Of a stretch of DNA of 7,870 nucleotides, positions 1 through 6,603 are shown in pieces. Source of the stretch: an uncultured Eubacteriales bacterium (GTDB lineage Bacteria; Bacillota; Clostridia; Christensenellales; Borkfalkiaceae); contig CATJZR010000024.1 of assembly GCA_949745625.1 (NCBI GenBank), forward strand, positions 1-7,870, given 5' to 3'. Position numbers and translations under genes: made by a program. Under the pieces are notes generated by a model. That model searched no databases. It saw only the letters and a list, made by a program, of their open reading frames with translations, and was not told where the DNA came from. Every line of letters begins with the position of its first letter. Within the stretch, counting starts at the first letter, position 1.

Positions 1-26
1 CCTCAAATAATTCTTAGTTATTTTAT

Positions 27-45
27 CCATATTTTACCATATTTT
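27..45. repeat. Two tandem copies of CCATATTTT, 10-base period
   Basis: The nine bases CCATATTTT occur at 27-35 and again at 37-45, one helical turn apart, directly upstream of a TATAAT box and the recombinase gene. Direct repeats with a 10-base period in a promoter can be protein-binding sites, or accessory arm sites for a recombinase. In such AT-rich DNA they can also arise by chance. The repeat is seen; any function is inference. Confidence 0.4.
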
Positions 46-47
46 GA

Positions 48-53
48 TATAAT
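48..53 (+). promoter_or_regulatory. Possible -10 box (TATAAT) for the recombinase
   Basis: A perfect TATAAT lies 34 bases before the ATG at 88, a reasonable place for a sigma-A -10 element. No good TTGACA sits 16-18 bases upstream; the nearest candidate, TTATCC at 23-28, is poorly spaced at 19 bases. The surrounding DNA is very AT-rich, so a chance match is quite possible. Confidence 0.35.
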
Positions 54-72
54 TTTCAATAGTGAAATTATA
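48..72. repeat. Imperfect inverted repeat between -10 box and start codon
   Basis: TATAATTTTCA (48-58) and TGAAATTATA (63-72) are inverted copies differing by one bulged T, separated by ATAG. The dyad includes the putative -10 box and ends just before the ribosome binding site at 79-82. It could be an operator for autoregulation or a weak leader hairpin. It is all A/T-rich, so stability as RNA would be low. Confidence 0.35.
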
Positions 73-87
73 AAATTTGGAGAAATT

Positions 88-972
88 ATGAACTATTTAT
101 CGAACTTTATCAACTACCTGCAAGCAACGAACAATCTATCGGGTAAAACATTAAAAGCGTATTCAAGCGATTTAAACCAATTTTTCAATTTTGAGCAAAA
201 CATCTTTGACCCCGACATATGCGCATTTATTTCGTATTTGAGTATTGAACTTAAACTGAAAGATACTTCCGTCAGAAGAAAAATAATTACTCTTAAAAAC
301 TTTTATAATTATTTAATTAATTGCGAAATAATTGAAACCTCACCGTTTAAAAAACTTAAATTCAAATTTAAACAGGAACGTAAACTACCGAAAACGTTAA
401 GTATAAAAGAAATTGATAAAATACTAAAATGTTTTGAAATAGAAACTTCCTACCTTACTCCTTTCGCTTTAAAAGTATATATCCGCAATGCCGCTCTAAT
501 TGATTTATTGATTAGTACAGGAATACGAATTGGCGAAGCGGCAACAATAACTTTGGACGATATAATAAGTCCTGAACACACCATTCTTATTCACGGCAAA
601 GGACGTAAGCAGCGCTTAATATACATATCCTCTCCCATCACTTGGGAGAGGCTTAAAGTTCTGATTAAAGAGCGCAAAAAATCAAGTAACAATTATTTGT
701 TTGTAAACCGTTACGGAAACCCTTTGTCAATTCACGGAATAGAAGATATTTATAAAAAATACGTTAAAAAGGCGCAGATAAATACGAAGTCTACTCCGCA
801 CTATCTGCGCCATACTTTTGCCACCAACTTGCTTGCAAACGGCGCTGATTTACGTTCCGTTCAGGAAATTTTGGGACACGCAAGCGTTGCAACCACTCAA
901 ATTTACACCGAAGTAACCACCGCCCGCAAAAAGCAAGTACTTAAAAAATTCAATTACAGAAATAAATTATAA
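88..972 (+). CDS. XerC/XerD-family tyrosine recombinase
   Basis: A site-specific tyrosine recombinase of the XerC/XerD type, 294 residues, the usual length for the family. It should cut and rejoin DNA through a 3'-phosphotyrosine. The N-terminal SAM-like core-binding domain (about 1-85) carries the familiar start in which a Leu/Ser-rich helix leads into TLKAYSSDL. The catalytic domain (about 100-290) has the full set of active residues: Arg147 (TGIRIGE), Lys171 (GKGRKQR), His238 and Arg241 (HYLRH), His264 (LGH) and nucleophile Tyr273 (IYTEV). The start is fixed by GGAG at 79-82, five bases before the ATG. The gene is visibly more AT-rich than the transport operon and stands alone, converging on the bile salt hydrolase gene. 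It could be a second Xer-like chromosome-dimer resolvase, a phase-variation invertase, or the remnant integrase of a mobile element. No att, dif or invertible segment was identified. The family call is firm; the role is open. Confidence 0.93.
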   Translation: MNYLSNFINYLQATNNLSGKTLKAYSSDLNQFFNFEQNIFDPDICAFISYLSIELKLKDTSVRRKIITLKNFYNYLINCEIIETSPFKKLKFKFKQERKLPKTLSIKEIDKILKCFEIETSYLTPFALKVYIRNAALIDLLISTGIRIGEAATITLDDIISPEHTILIHGKGRKQRLIYISSPITWERLKVLIKERKKSSNNYLFVNRYGNPLSIHGIEDIYKKYVKKAQINTKSTPHYLRHTFATNLLANGADLRSVQEILGHASVATTQIYTEVTTARKKQVLKKFNYRNKL

Positions 973-1091
973 CATTTTAATTCCCCTAATCTTCCTAATT
1001 TGCAGAGTCGATTCTCTTAAAGTGGCTTCACTCGTTTTTCAACGCTCCTACGCTTACCATTGCAGAAAAAATCCTTTTTATCCATTATTCA

Positions 1092-1133
1092 CAATAAACG
1101 TCTAAGTCGAATACGACTTAGACGTTTTTATTG
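1092..1133 (+). terminator. Rho-independent terminator, probably bidirectional
   Basis: A perfect 14-base-pair stem is formed by 1096-1109 and 1114-1127 around a 4-base loop (AATA). It is followed on the plus strand by TTTTTATT, so it fits an intrinsic terminator for the recombinase. Flanking CAAT and ATTG can extend the pairing around a two-base bulge. Read on the minus strand the stem is followed by GTTTATTG, a weaker T-run, so it may also end the bile salt hydrolase transcript about 80 bases after its stop. A shared terminator suits the convergent arrangement. Confidence 0.82.
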
Positions 1134-1146
1134 CAATATTATTGCA
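1132..1146. repeat. Short dyad TGCAATA-T-TATTGCA
   Basis: Two perfect 7-base inverted arms around a single T lie immediately after the terminator hairpin. The dyad could be a protein-binding site. It has no 6-8 base spacer like a Xer/dif core, and a chance origin in AT-rich intergenic DNA cannot be excluded. Confidence 0.35.
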
Positions 1147-1209
1147 TAATCAGAGCGACGTATTACAAGTCTGCACAAATAAATGTTTACGAATTACGCC
1201 GTATTTTTG

Positions 1210-1227
1210 ATTTATCAATTGATAAAT
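1210..1227. repeat. 18-base perfect palindrome over the bsh stop codon
   Basis: ATTTATCAATTGATAAAT reads the same on both strands and covers the last codons and the TGA stop (1215-1217) of the bile salt hydrolase gene. It is nearly all A/T and is not followed by a T-run on the minus strand, so it does not look like a terminator. It may be a binding site, or simply a chance product of the IN-stop coding sequence. Confidence 0.45.
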
Positions 1228-2186
1228 AGAATATCTTCCCCGCTATTTACGCAAGTGCGGAAAAGCTTGTCGCCGTCGAGGTCGCATCTGTGCATATCGA
1301 CCGCCGAAATTCTATGGTTGCCGTAAGACGTATAATAATAAACGCCCTTGTCCGCATTACAGCAGGATGAATAAACCGTAATTTCAAAACCGTTTTTACC
1401 GACCTTGCACGCGCCGCGCGGCTGAGCTACCGTACCGAGAATATGAAAAAAGCGGTTTACGCTTTCCTCTTCGCTATCGCCGGAAACGGAATTGAGACTG
1501 AAAAAAGCCGCTCTGACAAAGCGCGATTGCGATGATAAATCGCCCGGCAATCCCAACGCGCCCATTCCGCGGCTATAACTTTTTAAGCGCAGATTTTTTG
1601 AAAACGTATTATTTATTTCCGATGCCGACAGACGCATATAGTTATTGAGGTTAAAAACCTGCTGCTCAAACGGCGGATTGTTGGTCAGCACGCCGACGCG
1701 GTTTTTATAAATTTTTAGTCCGTCCAACACGAACTCGACTGTAACCGCGCTTTCCCTATCGGCTATAATCCAGTGCAGCTCGGCAGGGGGAAGCCCCTCG
1801 CAGTAGCTTTCGTTTGTCAGATTGATTTTCTTTATTTCTTCTACCGCCTCGCTAACGCAGGTGCAGTTGCCGAGAATATACGAAATAAACTCAAACTGGG
1901 CTACGTTAGACTTCCCCTCCTTAACAGCGTTATAGTGCGCGTTGCCGACAAAATTCAAGCCTGCCATACATAGCCCTTTTTCGTTTACGGCATCGTAATA
2001 CAGCGGATAATTATTTTTCACAAATGCCGTGCCAATAATTGCAAAACGGTTTTTCAGACCGTTCAACGAGCGGAATTCTATAAAGCTGCGCGGAGTTATT
2101 ACTACTTCCTCGCCGTAAGAAAAATCGTTATCAAGCGTGCGTCCGAAATAAAAATCTTTCGTTTTAAGAGTTATAGCAGTACACAT
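1215..2186 (-). CDS. bsh: Bile salt hydrolase (choloylglycine hydrolase family)
   Basis: This enzyme should cleave the amide bond of glycine- or taurine-conjugated bile salts (EC 3.5.1.24), acting in the cytoplasm since no signal peptide is present. It is an N-terminal nucleophile hydrolase of the Ntn superfamily, 323 residues, close to the roughly 320-330 of characterised enzymes. Removal of Met1 exposes Cys2 as nucleophile, which fixes the start. The other pocket residues known from the Clostridium perfringens enzyme are present: Arg16 and Asp19 (GRTLD), Asn78 (AGLNF), Asn169 (VLTNNP) and Arg222 (SRFVR). GMGALGLPGDLSSQSRF and YSSCCNADKGVYYY are typical of Gram-positive bile salt hydrolases rather than penicillin V acylases, the main alternative. 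The ribosome site is poor: the nearest AAGG is 16 bases upstream of the ATG. The gene lies after the terminator of the maltodextrin operon, so it is probably transcribed on its own. It indicates an intestinal lifestyle. Confidence 0.9.
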   Translation of the reverse strand: MCTAITLKTKDFYFGRTLDNDFSYGEEVVITPRSFIEFRSLNGLKNRFAIIGTAFVKNNYPLYYDAVNEKGLCMAGLNFVGNAHYNAVKEGKSNVAQFEFISYILGNCTCVSEAVEEIKKINLTNESYCEGLPPAELHWIIADRESAVTVEFVLDGLKIYKNRVGVLTNNPPFEQQVFNLNNYMRLSASEINNTFSKNLRLKSYSRGMGALGLPGDLSSQSRFVRAAFFSLNSVSGDSEEESVNRFFHILGTVAQPRGACKVGKNGFEITVYSSCCNADKGVYYYTSYGNHRISAVDMHRCDLDGDKLFRTCVNSGEDILFIN

Positions 2187-2242
2187 TGTAATAAAATTGT
2201 GACCTTATTCCGCATTATTTAAACCTTCCGCAATTAAAGAAT

Positions 2243-2271
2243 GCCGCCCGCGCTTTAAAAGCGCGGGCGGC
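2243..2271 (-). terminator. GC-rich terminator ending the maltodextrin operon
   Basis: An inverted repeat with arms 2243-2256 and 2258-2271 gives an 11-base-pair all-GC stem (GCCGCCCGCGC) closed by TTTAAAA. It begins five bases after the malK-type stop codon. On the minus strand it is followed by ATTCTTTAATT, an imperfect T-run, so termination is likely but may leak into the bile salt hydrolase gene 57 bases farther on. Confidence 0.8.
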
Positions 2272-2276
2272 TACGT

Positions 2277-4178
2277 TTAAATAATTCTTATATCCTTTTC
2301 GGAAGTTATAATTGCAAGTTTATCTATATCCGGAACCAAATGCACGGCGCCTTCGCACTTATCGTCTACGTGAATATACGCAGTTTCGCCGCCGATTTTT
2401 ACCACTGCAAACTTTTCCTTACCGTAATCGGCAATTTTTTCGACTTCGCCGGAAATACCAGTGTCTGCAATCTTCATATCGTACGGGCCGCATTCATACC
2501 TCAATTCATCCGTAAACGCCTTTTTGACACCCATTGCGGAAATAAGCTTTTTAGCCATATCGTCGGGCGCGGCAAACTTCGCGTCGCCAATACCGAAGAA
2601 AAACTTTATTACTTTCGTCTTTTTGGTTTTACCGTCTATTTCAACCGTTTCAACTACCTTTTCTTTAATCAGCTTACCCTTCATTACAACCTTGTCGGGC
2701 ATAGCCTCTACCGCCGTTTCGCCGTCTCTCATAAGAGAAACACGCTTTAAATCGATTGAAATTTTCTTTTTGCCTTTTTTGACTTCCTCTTCCGAAACGG
2801 CAAACATTCTTCTGCCGCCCAGCTCGAACGAAACCAAAATTTTACCGTTTATGACCTCGGAGGATGCGACGTTAACCTCGATGTTGCCGCCGAACGAAAT
2901 TGCGTCTGACGGAATAAGCAGCTCGTACTTCCCGTCACTGCAAGAAATTGCGGGAGGGAGCGCTACGCTGTTTTCAAGGAAAGCAAGCACGCCGTCCTTA
3001 ACCTCGCAGTCCACGAAGTTATATTCGGGTATTCTCGGAAGTATGCTCTCTTCGGTTTCCTTATCGAATAAGTGAACCTTATTCAAATCGAGCGCGGCGT
3101 CGAGAATATCGCCTGCCTTAAAATCGGTATCTCCCGCAGCTTCGATTATAATCCTCGTCGAGCTTTCGGTATATCCGTCGCCGTCCATATTGATGTCGCC
3201 GTAAACGAGCGTCTGATTACCGAGCTCTTCCTTATGCGAAACCTTGACCTTAATTTTAAACTTGCTGCTTTTTACCGCGTCGGGACTGAGCGAAATATTC
3301 TCGGCGCGCAGACCTATGAACACCTTTTTCTGTCCGTTCAAAAACGACGGGCGCACCTTATACATCATCGAATAAGGAACGGTAACTTTGGCTTCGGAAT
3401 AATCGAAGCTGATTTCGACCTCTTCGCCCTTCTTTTTCAACGTACCCTCAAAGAAATTCATCTGCGGGGTGCCGATAAAGCCTGCAACGAATTTGTTACC
3501 GGGGAAATTATACAGATTTTTAGGCGAGTCTATCTGCTGTACGAAGCCGTTTTTCATTACGACAATACGCGTACCCATAGTCATTGCCTCTATCTGGTCG
3601 TGCGTGACGTAAATAAACGTAGTATTCAGCTTCGCGTGCAGCTTTGCGATTTCCGCGCGCATCTGCGTTCTCAGCTTTGCGTCGAGGTTGGACAGCGGTT
3701 CGTCCAAAAGCATTACCTTGGGCTCGCGGACTATTGCCCTACCGAGCGAAACTCTCTGACGCTGACCGCCGCTCATTTCCTTGGGCTTTTTACTTAAATA
3801 TTCGGTTATGCCGAGTATTTCGGCGGCTTCGGTTACGCGACGGTGTATTTCGTCCTTGGACAACTTTCTCAGCCTTAACCCGAAAGCTATATTTTCATAG
3901 ACCGACATGTGCGGATACAGCGCATAGTTCTGGAAAACCATTGCAATGTCCCTGTCCTTGGGCTCCACGTCGTTTACCACGGTGTCGCCTATCGTCAGCT
4001 CGCCCGCGCTTATATCCTCTAACCCCGCTATCATTCTGAGAGTCGTGGATTTTCCGCAGCCCGACGGACCGACGAAAACTATAAATTCCTTATCCGCGAT
4101 TTCCATATTGAAATCGTTTACAGCTTTCGTGCCGTTAGGATAGACCTTATATATATGTTTTAAATTTAATCCTGCCAT
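2277..4178 (-). CDS. malK: MalK-type sugar ABC transporter ATPase with long C-terminal extension
   Basis: This is the cytoplasmic ATPase that powers the MalF/MalG-type maltodextrin importer. The nucleotide-binding domain (about 1-235) is complete: A-loop Tyr13, Walker A GPSGCGKST (37-45), Q-loop Gln83, signature MSGGQ (135-139), Walker B VMLLDEP (155-161) with Glu160, D-loop SNLDA (163-167) and switch His193. A MalK/UgpC-type OB/TOBE regulatory domain follows (about 236-380), with the family hallmark VFIGLRAENISL (286-297) and closing LDLNKVHLF (363-371). Ordinary MalK/MsmK proteins end near 370 residues; this one runs to 633. The extra part echoes the regulatory domain: YELLIPSDAISF (418-429), IDLKRVSLMRDGE (475-487) and a TOBE-like tail (about 575-633). 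An AAAAGGGG ribosome site stands seven bases before the ATG, 13 bases after the amylase stop. It is the last operon gene. The ATPase call is firm; maltodextrin specificity rests on the neighbours. Confidence 0.93.
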   Translation of the reverse strand: MAGLNLKHIYKVYPNGTKAVNDFNMEIADKEFIVFVGPSGCGKSTTLRMIAGLEDISAGELTIGDTVVNDVEPKDRDIAMVFQNYALYPHMSVYENIAFGLRLRKLSKDEIHRRVTEAAEILGITEYLSKKPKEMSGGQRQRVSLGRAIVREPKVMLLDEPLSNLDAKLRTQMRAEIAKLHAKLNTTFIYVTHDQIEAMTMGTRIVVMKNGFVQQIDSPKNLYNFPGNKFVAGFIGTPQMNFFEGTLKKKGEEVEISFDYSEAKVTVPYSMMYKVRPSFLNGQKKVFIGLRAENISLSPDAVKSSKFKIKVKVSHKEELGNQTLVYGDINMDGDGYTESSTRIIIEAAGDTDFKAGDILDAALDLNKVHLFDKETEESILPRIPEYNFVDCEVKDGVLAFLENSVALPPAISCSDGKYELLIPSDAISFGGNIEVNVASSEVINGKILVSFELGGRRMFAVSEEEVKKGKKKISIDLKRVSLMRDGETAVEAMPDKVVMKGKLIKEKVVETVEIDGKTKKTKVIKFFFGIGDAKFAAPDDMAKKLISAMGVKKAFTDELRYECGPYDMKIADTGISGEVEKIADYGKEKFAVVKIGGETAYIHVDDKCEGAVHLVPDIDKLAIITSEKDIRII

Positions 4179-4191
4179 ACGTATACCCCTT

Positions 4192-5730
4192 TTAAGTTAA
4201 AATCGCTATCGAGCGAGCGGGCATTTTCAATAACGAGCCCTTACTTGAAATACTACCCTTTATACAGATGCTCTGCGCAAGAGTTCCCTCTATTCCGCCG
4301 ACTTCCTTATCGGTAACCGCGGTGTTTATAACTACGGTGACGCTCGTATTGTTATAAGTCTTTTTCATTATAACAACTTCGCTGTCGTCGTAAGCTATTC
4401 GCTGCGGAGCGCCGCGCATAAGCGCGGGGAACGCGTTGCGCGCATTGTTACAAAGCTTGTAATAATTGAGTATGGAATTTGCGTCCTCCGACTGGTCCTT
4501 AACGCTGCCGAAAAGATATTCGGGGTTCGCGCTTGCGCCGGGAGGCGGCGTAGTCACGTTTGCAACGTCGTCCCATAGCATGCCTATTCTTAAATCGGGG
4601 TCGCTGCTCGTTCTGACTGCGGTCATTCCTATTTCGTCGCCGTAATAGGTGAAGGTATTGCCTGAAAACATAGACAGCAGTCCGTAAGCAAACTTGATTT
4701 TGTCCTCGTCACGGGCTACTCTTCCCGCTATTCTGCCCTTGCCGCTATCGTGATTGCTTAAAAACGGCGCCGCGATATTGCCCGCTGCAGCGCTATAGGT
4801 CTTGTTGACCGAATTCCACATACTGCTTGCCGAAGAATTATTGACAGCCTTTACAACCTCGTTTGTAACGTCGAAATCGAAGAAGCTGTCTATACCGCTT
4901 TGGTAAAACGTACTTTCAAGCACGTTTCTGTTGGGGCCCCAGCACTCGCCGACTATGTATGCGTTTTCGTTATATTTGACTGCCGTATCGTGTATAAACT
5001 TACAGAATTCCGCGCTGTCGGTCGTTCCCGTGGAACAGTAATAATAGCACCCGTCAAGGCGGAAACCGTCCGTATTTCTGTCCGAAATCCAGAACTTGAT
5101 TATATTGTCTACTTCGTTTCTCAAAACAGGATTCGAAAGGTTCAAATCGGGCATGCTTTTATCGAACTGCGACTCGTAATAGACGTTGCCTATCTGGGTA
5201 TATTTGTTCTGAGGTATAGCCGACCAGTTGTAGTATCCGGCATACTTTGAATCGCCGCCCTGTCCGTTCTGGAACGCCGCGCCCGCCTTAAACCACGGGT
5301 GCCGGTCGGACGAATGATTTACGACCAAGTCTATAATCACCTTTATGCCTTTTTCGTGCGCTTTTTCAACGAGGTTGTCGTAATCGTCCAAAGTGCCGTA
5401 ATCGGGATTTACGTCGTAATAATCGGTAACGTCGTAGCCGTGATAGCTCGGGCTAGGGTTGATTGGCATAAGCCATATTCCCGTATATCCCATATCGCGG
5501 ATATAATCAAGCTTTTCGGTTACGCCGTTAAAGTCGCCCACGCCGTCGCCGTCGGAATCGTAATACGAACGTACGAAAATCTGATAGTAATTGTCGTAAT
5601 TGTCATCAATAATGTTTTCATCCAAAAGCTTAGCCCCGTTGTTGCCGCATGCAGTGAATGCAAACGCCGAAGCTCCTGCGGTCAAAGCGCAAAGCGCAAC
5701 CGCGGAAATTTTCATTAACTTCTTTTTCAT
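4192..5730 (-). CDS. Lipid-anchored GH13 alpha-amylase
   Basis: An extracellular glycoside hydrolase family 13 enzyme, 512 residues, expected to cut alpha-1,4 bonds in starch, glycogen or maltodextrins at the cell surface. The N-terminus is a lipoprotein signal: a KKK start, a hydrophobic stretch, then the lipobox FTAC with Cys28. The (beta/alpha)8 barrel shows the calcium-loop pattern DSDGDGVGD (58-66), region I DLVVNH (134-139), the fifth region MPDLN (193-197), region II GFRLD with nucleophile Asp226, region III GECW with acid/base Glu262, and region IV NHD with Asp328. A short beta-sandwich-like C-terminus (about 435-512) follows. MPDLN is the signature of the group between oligo-1,6-glucosidases (QPDLN) and neopullulanases (MPKLN), classed as GH13_36. 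Cyclomaltodextrinase or alpha-glucosidase activity remains possible. The gene follows malG by three bases (double stop TAATAA, then ATG) with an AAAGGGG ribosome site, so it is cotranscribed with the importer it feeds. No separate starch-binding domain is seen. Confidence 0.92.
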   Translation of the reverse strand: MKKKLMKISAVALCALTAGASAFAFTACGNNGAKLLDENIIDDNYDNYYQIFVRSYYDSDGDGVGDFNGVTEKLDYIRDMGYTGIWLMPINPSPSYHGYDVTDYYDVNPDYGTLDDYDNLVEKAHEKGIKVIIDLVVNHSSDRHPWFKAGAAFQNGQGGDSKYAGYYNWSAIPQNKYTQIGNVYYESQFDKSMPDLNLSNPVLRNEVDNIIKFWISDRNTDGFRLDGCYYYCSTGTTDSAEFCKFIHDTAVKYNENAYIVGECWGPNRNVLESTFYQSGIDSFFDFDVTNEVVKAVNNSSASSMWNSVNKTYSAAAGNIAAPFLSNHDSGKGRIAGRVARDEDKIKFAYGLLSMFSGNTFTYYGDEIGMTAVRTSSDPDLRIGMLWDDVANVTTPPPGASANPEYLFGSVKDQSEDANSILNYYKLCNNARNAFPALMRGAPQRIAYDDSEVVIMKKTYNNTSVTVVINTAVTDKEVGGIEGTLAQSICIKGSISSKGSLLKMPARSIAILT

Positions 5731-5733
5731 TTA

Positions 5734-6603
5734 TTACCCCTTTACCGAACCGCCGGTAACGCCTTGCACGTAGTACTTCTGTAACCAGAAGAACAGCACC
5801 GTTATAGGAATCGAAATCAGAACGGACGCCGCGCAGAAACGCGTGAAATACAGATATGCGACTTCCTTGTCGAGCATTGCTTTAAGTCCGACGGCAACGT
5901 TATAATAATCCTGGTCGCCGAAAGCCATAAGCGACGCAAACATATATTCGCCCCACGGCGCCATGAACGCGGTTAAGACGGTGTAAATGATAATGGGCTT
6001 TGCAAGCGGAAGTATAATTTTTATGAATACCGTGTGCCGGCTTGCACCGTCTATTCTCGCCGCCTCGTCAAGCGATTTGGGTATGGTGTCGAAAAAGCCC
6101 TTGCTTATGTAATAGCCCATACACGAGCTTGCGACGTAAACCAACACCAGTCCGACAAGTCCGAACGTCTGCGTAAGACCTATAAGCTTCAAAAGGAAAT
6201 ATACCGCCGTCATGGACATAAAGCCGGGGAACATTCCCAATACGAGCATTAAATTCATAAGCGGTTTTCTCATTCTGAAACGCAATCTCGACAAAGCGTA
6301 GCTTGTAACGAGCACGAAAACCGTCTGAATTACGGTTACGAATATCGAAATGATAAGCGTCGTGCCATACCATTTGGGAAAGTTGAAAATCGATTTGTCG
6401 GTAAACAGCTTTATATAGTTGTCGAACGTCCACTCCTTGGGCCAGAAATACGGAGTCGCCGTACCGGGCTCGCCCCTGAGCGACTGTATTACGAGATACA
6501 GAAAGGGAAACAACCAGACAATGCTTATAAGCGTTAAAATTATATATATTGCGATATTGCTGCCGCGTTCGGCAGCTTTTTTACTGCGTAATTTCTTAGC
6601 CAT
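5734..6603 (-). CDS. malG: MalG-type maltodextrin ABC transporter permease
   Basis: An inner-membrane permease subunit that pairs with the MalF-type protein to form the sugar channel. It has 289 residues, close to the usual 280-300. About six membrane helices can be seen, near residues 16-40, 80-103, 116-140, 147-167, 202-222 and 256-275. The EAA loop that docks on the ATPase runs from about 176 to 203, with the core DEAARIDGA. The C-terminal GVTGGSVKG closely resembles the end of Escherichia coli MalG (GLTAGGVKG). Its start overlaps the malF stop by one base (TAATG), with GAGGAGGAG (6612-6620) as ribosome site, and the amylase gene starts three bases after its stop. The family is clear. Maltose/maltodextrin as the substrate is inferred from the MalG-like tail and the amylase partner. 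Confidence 0.92.
   Translation of the reverse strand: MAKKLRSKKAAERGSNIAIYIILTLISIVWLFPFLYLVIQSLRGEPGTATPYFWPKEWTFDNYIKLFTDKSIFNFPKWYGTTLIISIFVTVIQTVFVLVTSYALSRLRFRMRKPLMNLMLVLGMFPGFMSMTAVYFLLKLIGLTQTFGLVGLVLVYVASSCMGYYISKGFFDTIPKSLDEAARIDGASRHTVFIKIILPLAKPIIIYTVLTAFMAPWGEYMFASLMAFGDQDYYNVAVGLKAMLDKEVAYLYFTRFCAASVLISIPITVLFFWLQKYYVQGVTGGSVKG

Larger units (their letters stand above)
973..1214. other. Non-coding interval between convergent genes
   Basis: This 242-base stretch separates the recombinase (reading right) from the bile salt hydrolase (reading left). I see no credible gene in it. It holds a strong hairpin with T-tracts (1092-1133), a 15-base dyad (1132-1146) and the start of an 18-base AT palindrome at 1210. 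The part at 1004-1080 is less AT-rich than its surroundings and has a small AGTG-GCTT-CACT stem (1021-1032), but no recognisable feature. Confidence 0.6.

Noticed and set aside
48..72. Xer dif-like core site upstream of the recombinase
   Set aside because: The arms pair but the spacer is four bases with a bulge, not the 6-8 base centre flanked by 11-base arms of a dif site, and the usual arm consensus is missing.
88..972. Integron integrase with the 1092-1133 hairpin as an attC site
   Set aside because: The spacing between the Lys171 region and HxxR shows no extra integron-specific insertion, and the hairpin is a perfect stem with T-run, lacking the bulges and the R/L box layout of attC.
1210..1227. 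Palindrome as terminator of bsh
   Set aside because: Almost only A/T pairs, overlapping the stop codon, and followed on the minus strand by an A-rich rather than T-rich run.
2461..3075. 204-residue plus-strand open frame within the malK extension
   Set aside because: Ser/Ile/Phe-rich composition typical of the reverse complement of a Lys/Glu/Asp-rich protein. The minus-strand frame is continuous with the ATPase and shows internal repeats, so it is the real one.
3072..3797. 241-residue open frame on the plus strand, antisense to the MalK-type gene
   Set aside because: It lies wholly inside a strongly supported ABC ATPase gene, has no recognisable domain and no convincing ribosome site. It is a shadow of codon bias in the real gene.
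6068..6433. 121-residue minus-strand open frame inside malG
   Set aside because: Out of frame with a clear MalG protein that has an intact EAA loop and C-terminal signature. There is no sign of a frameshift.
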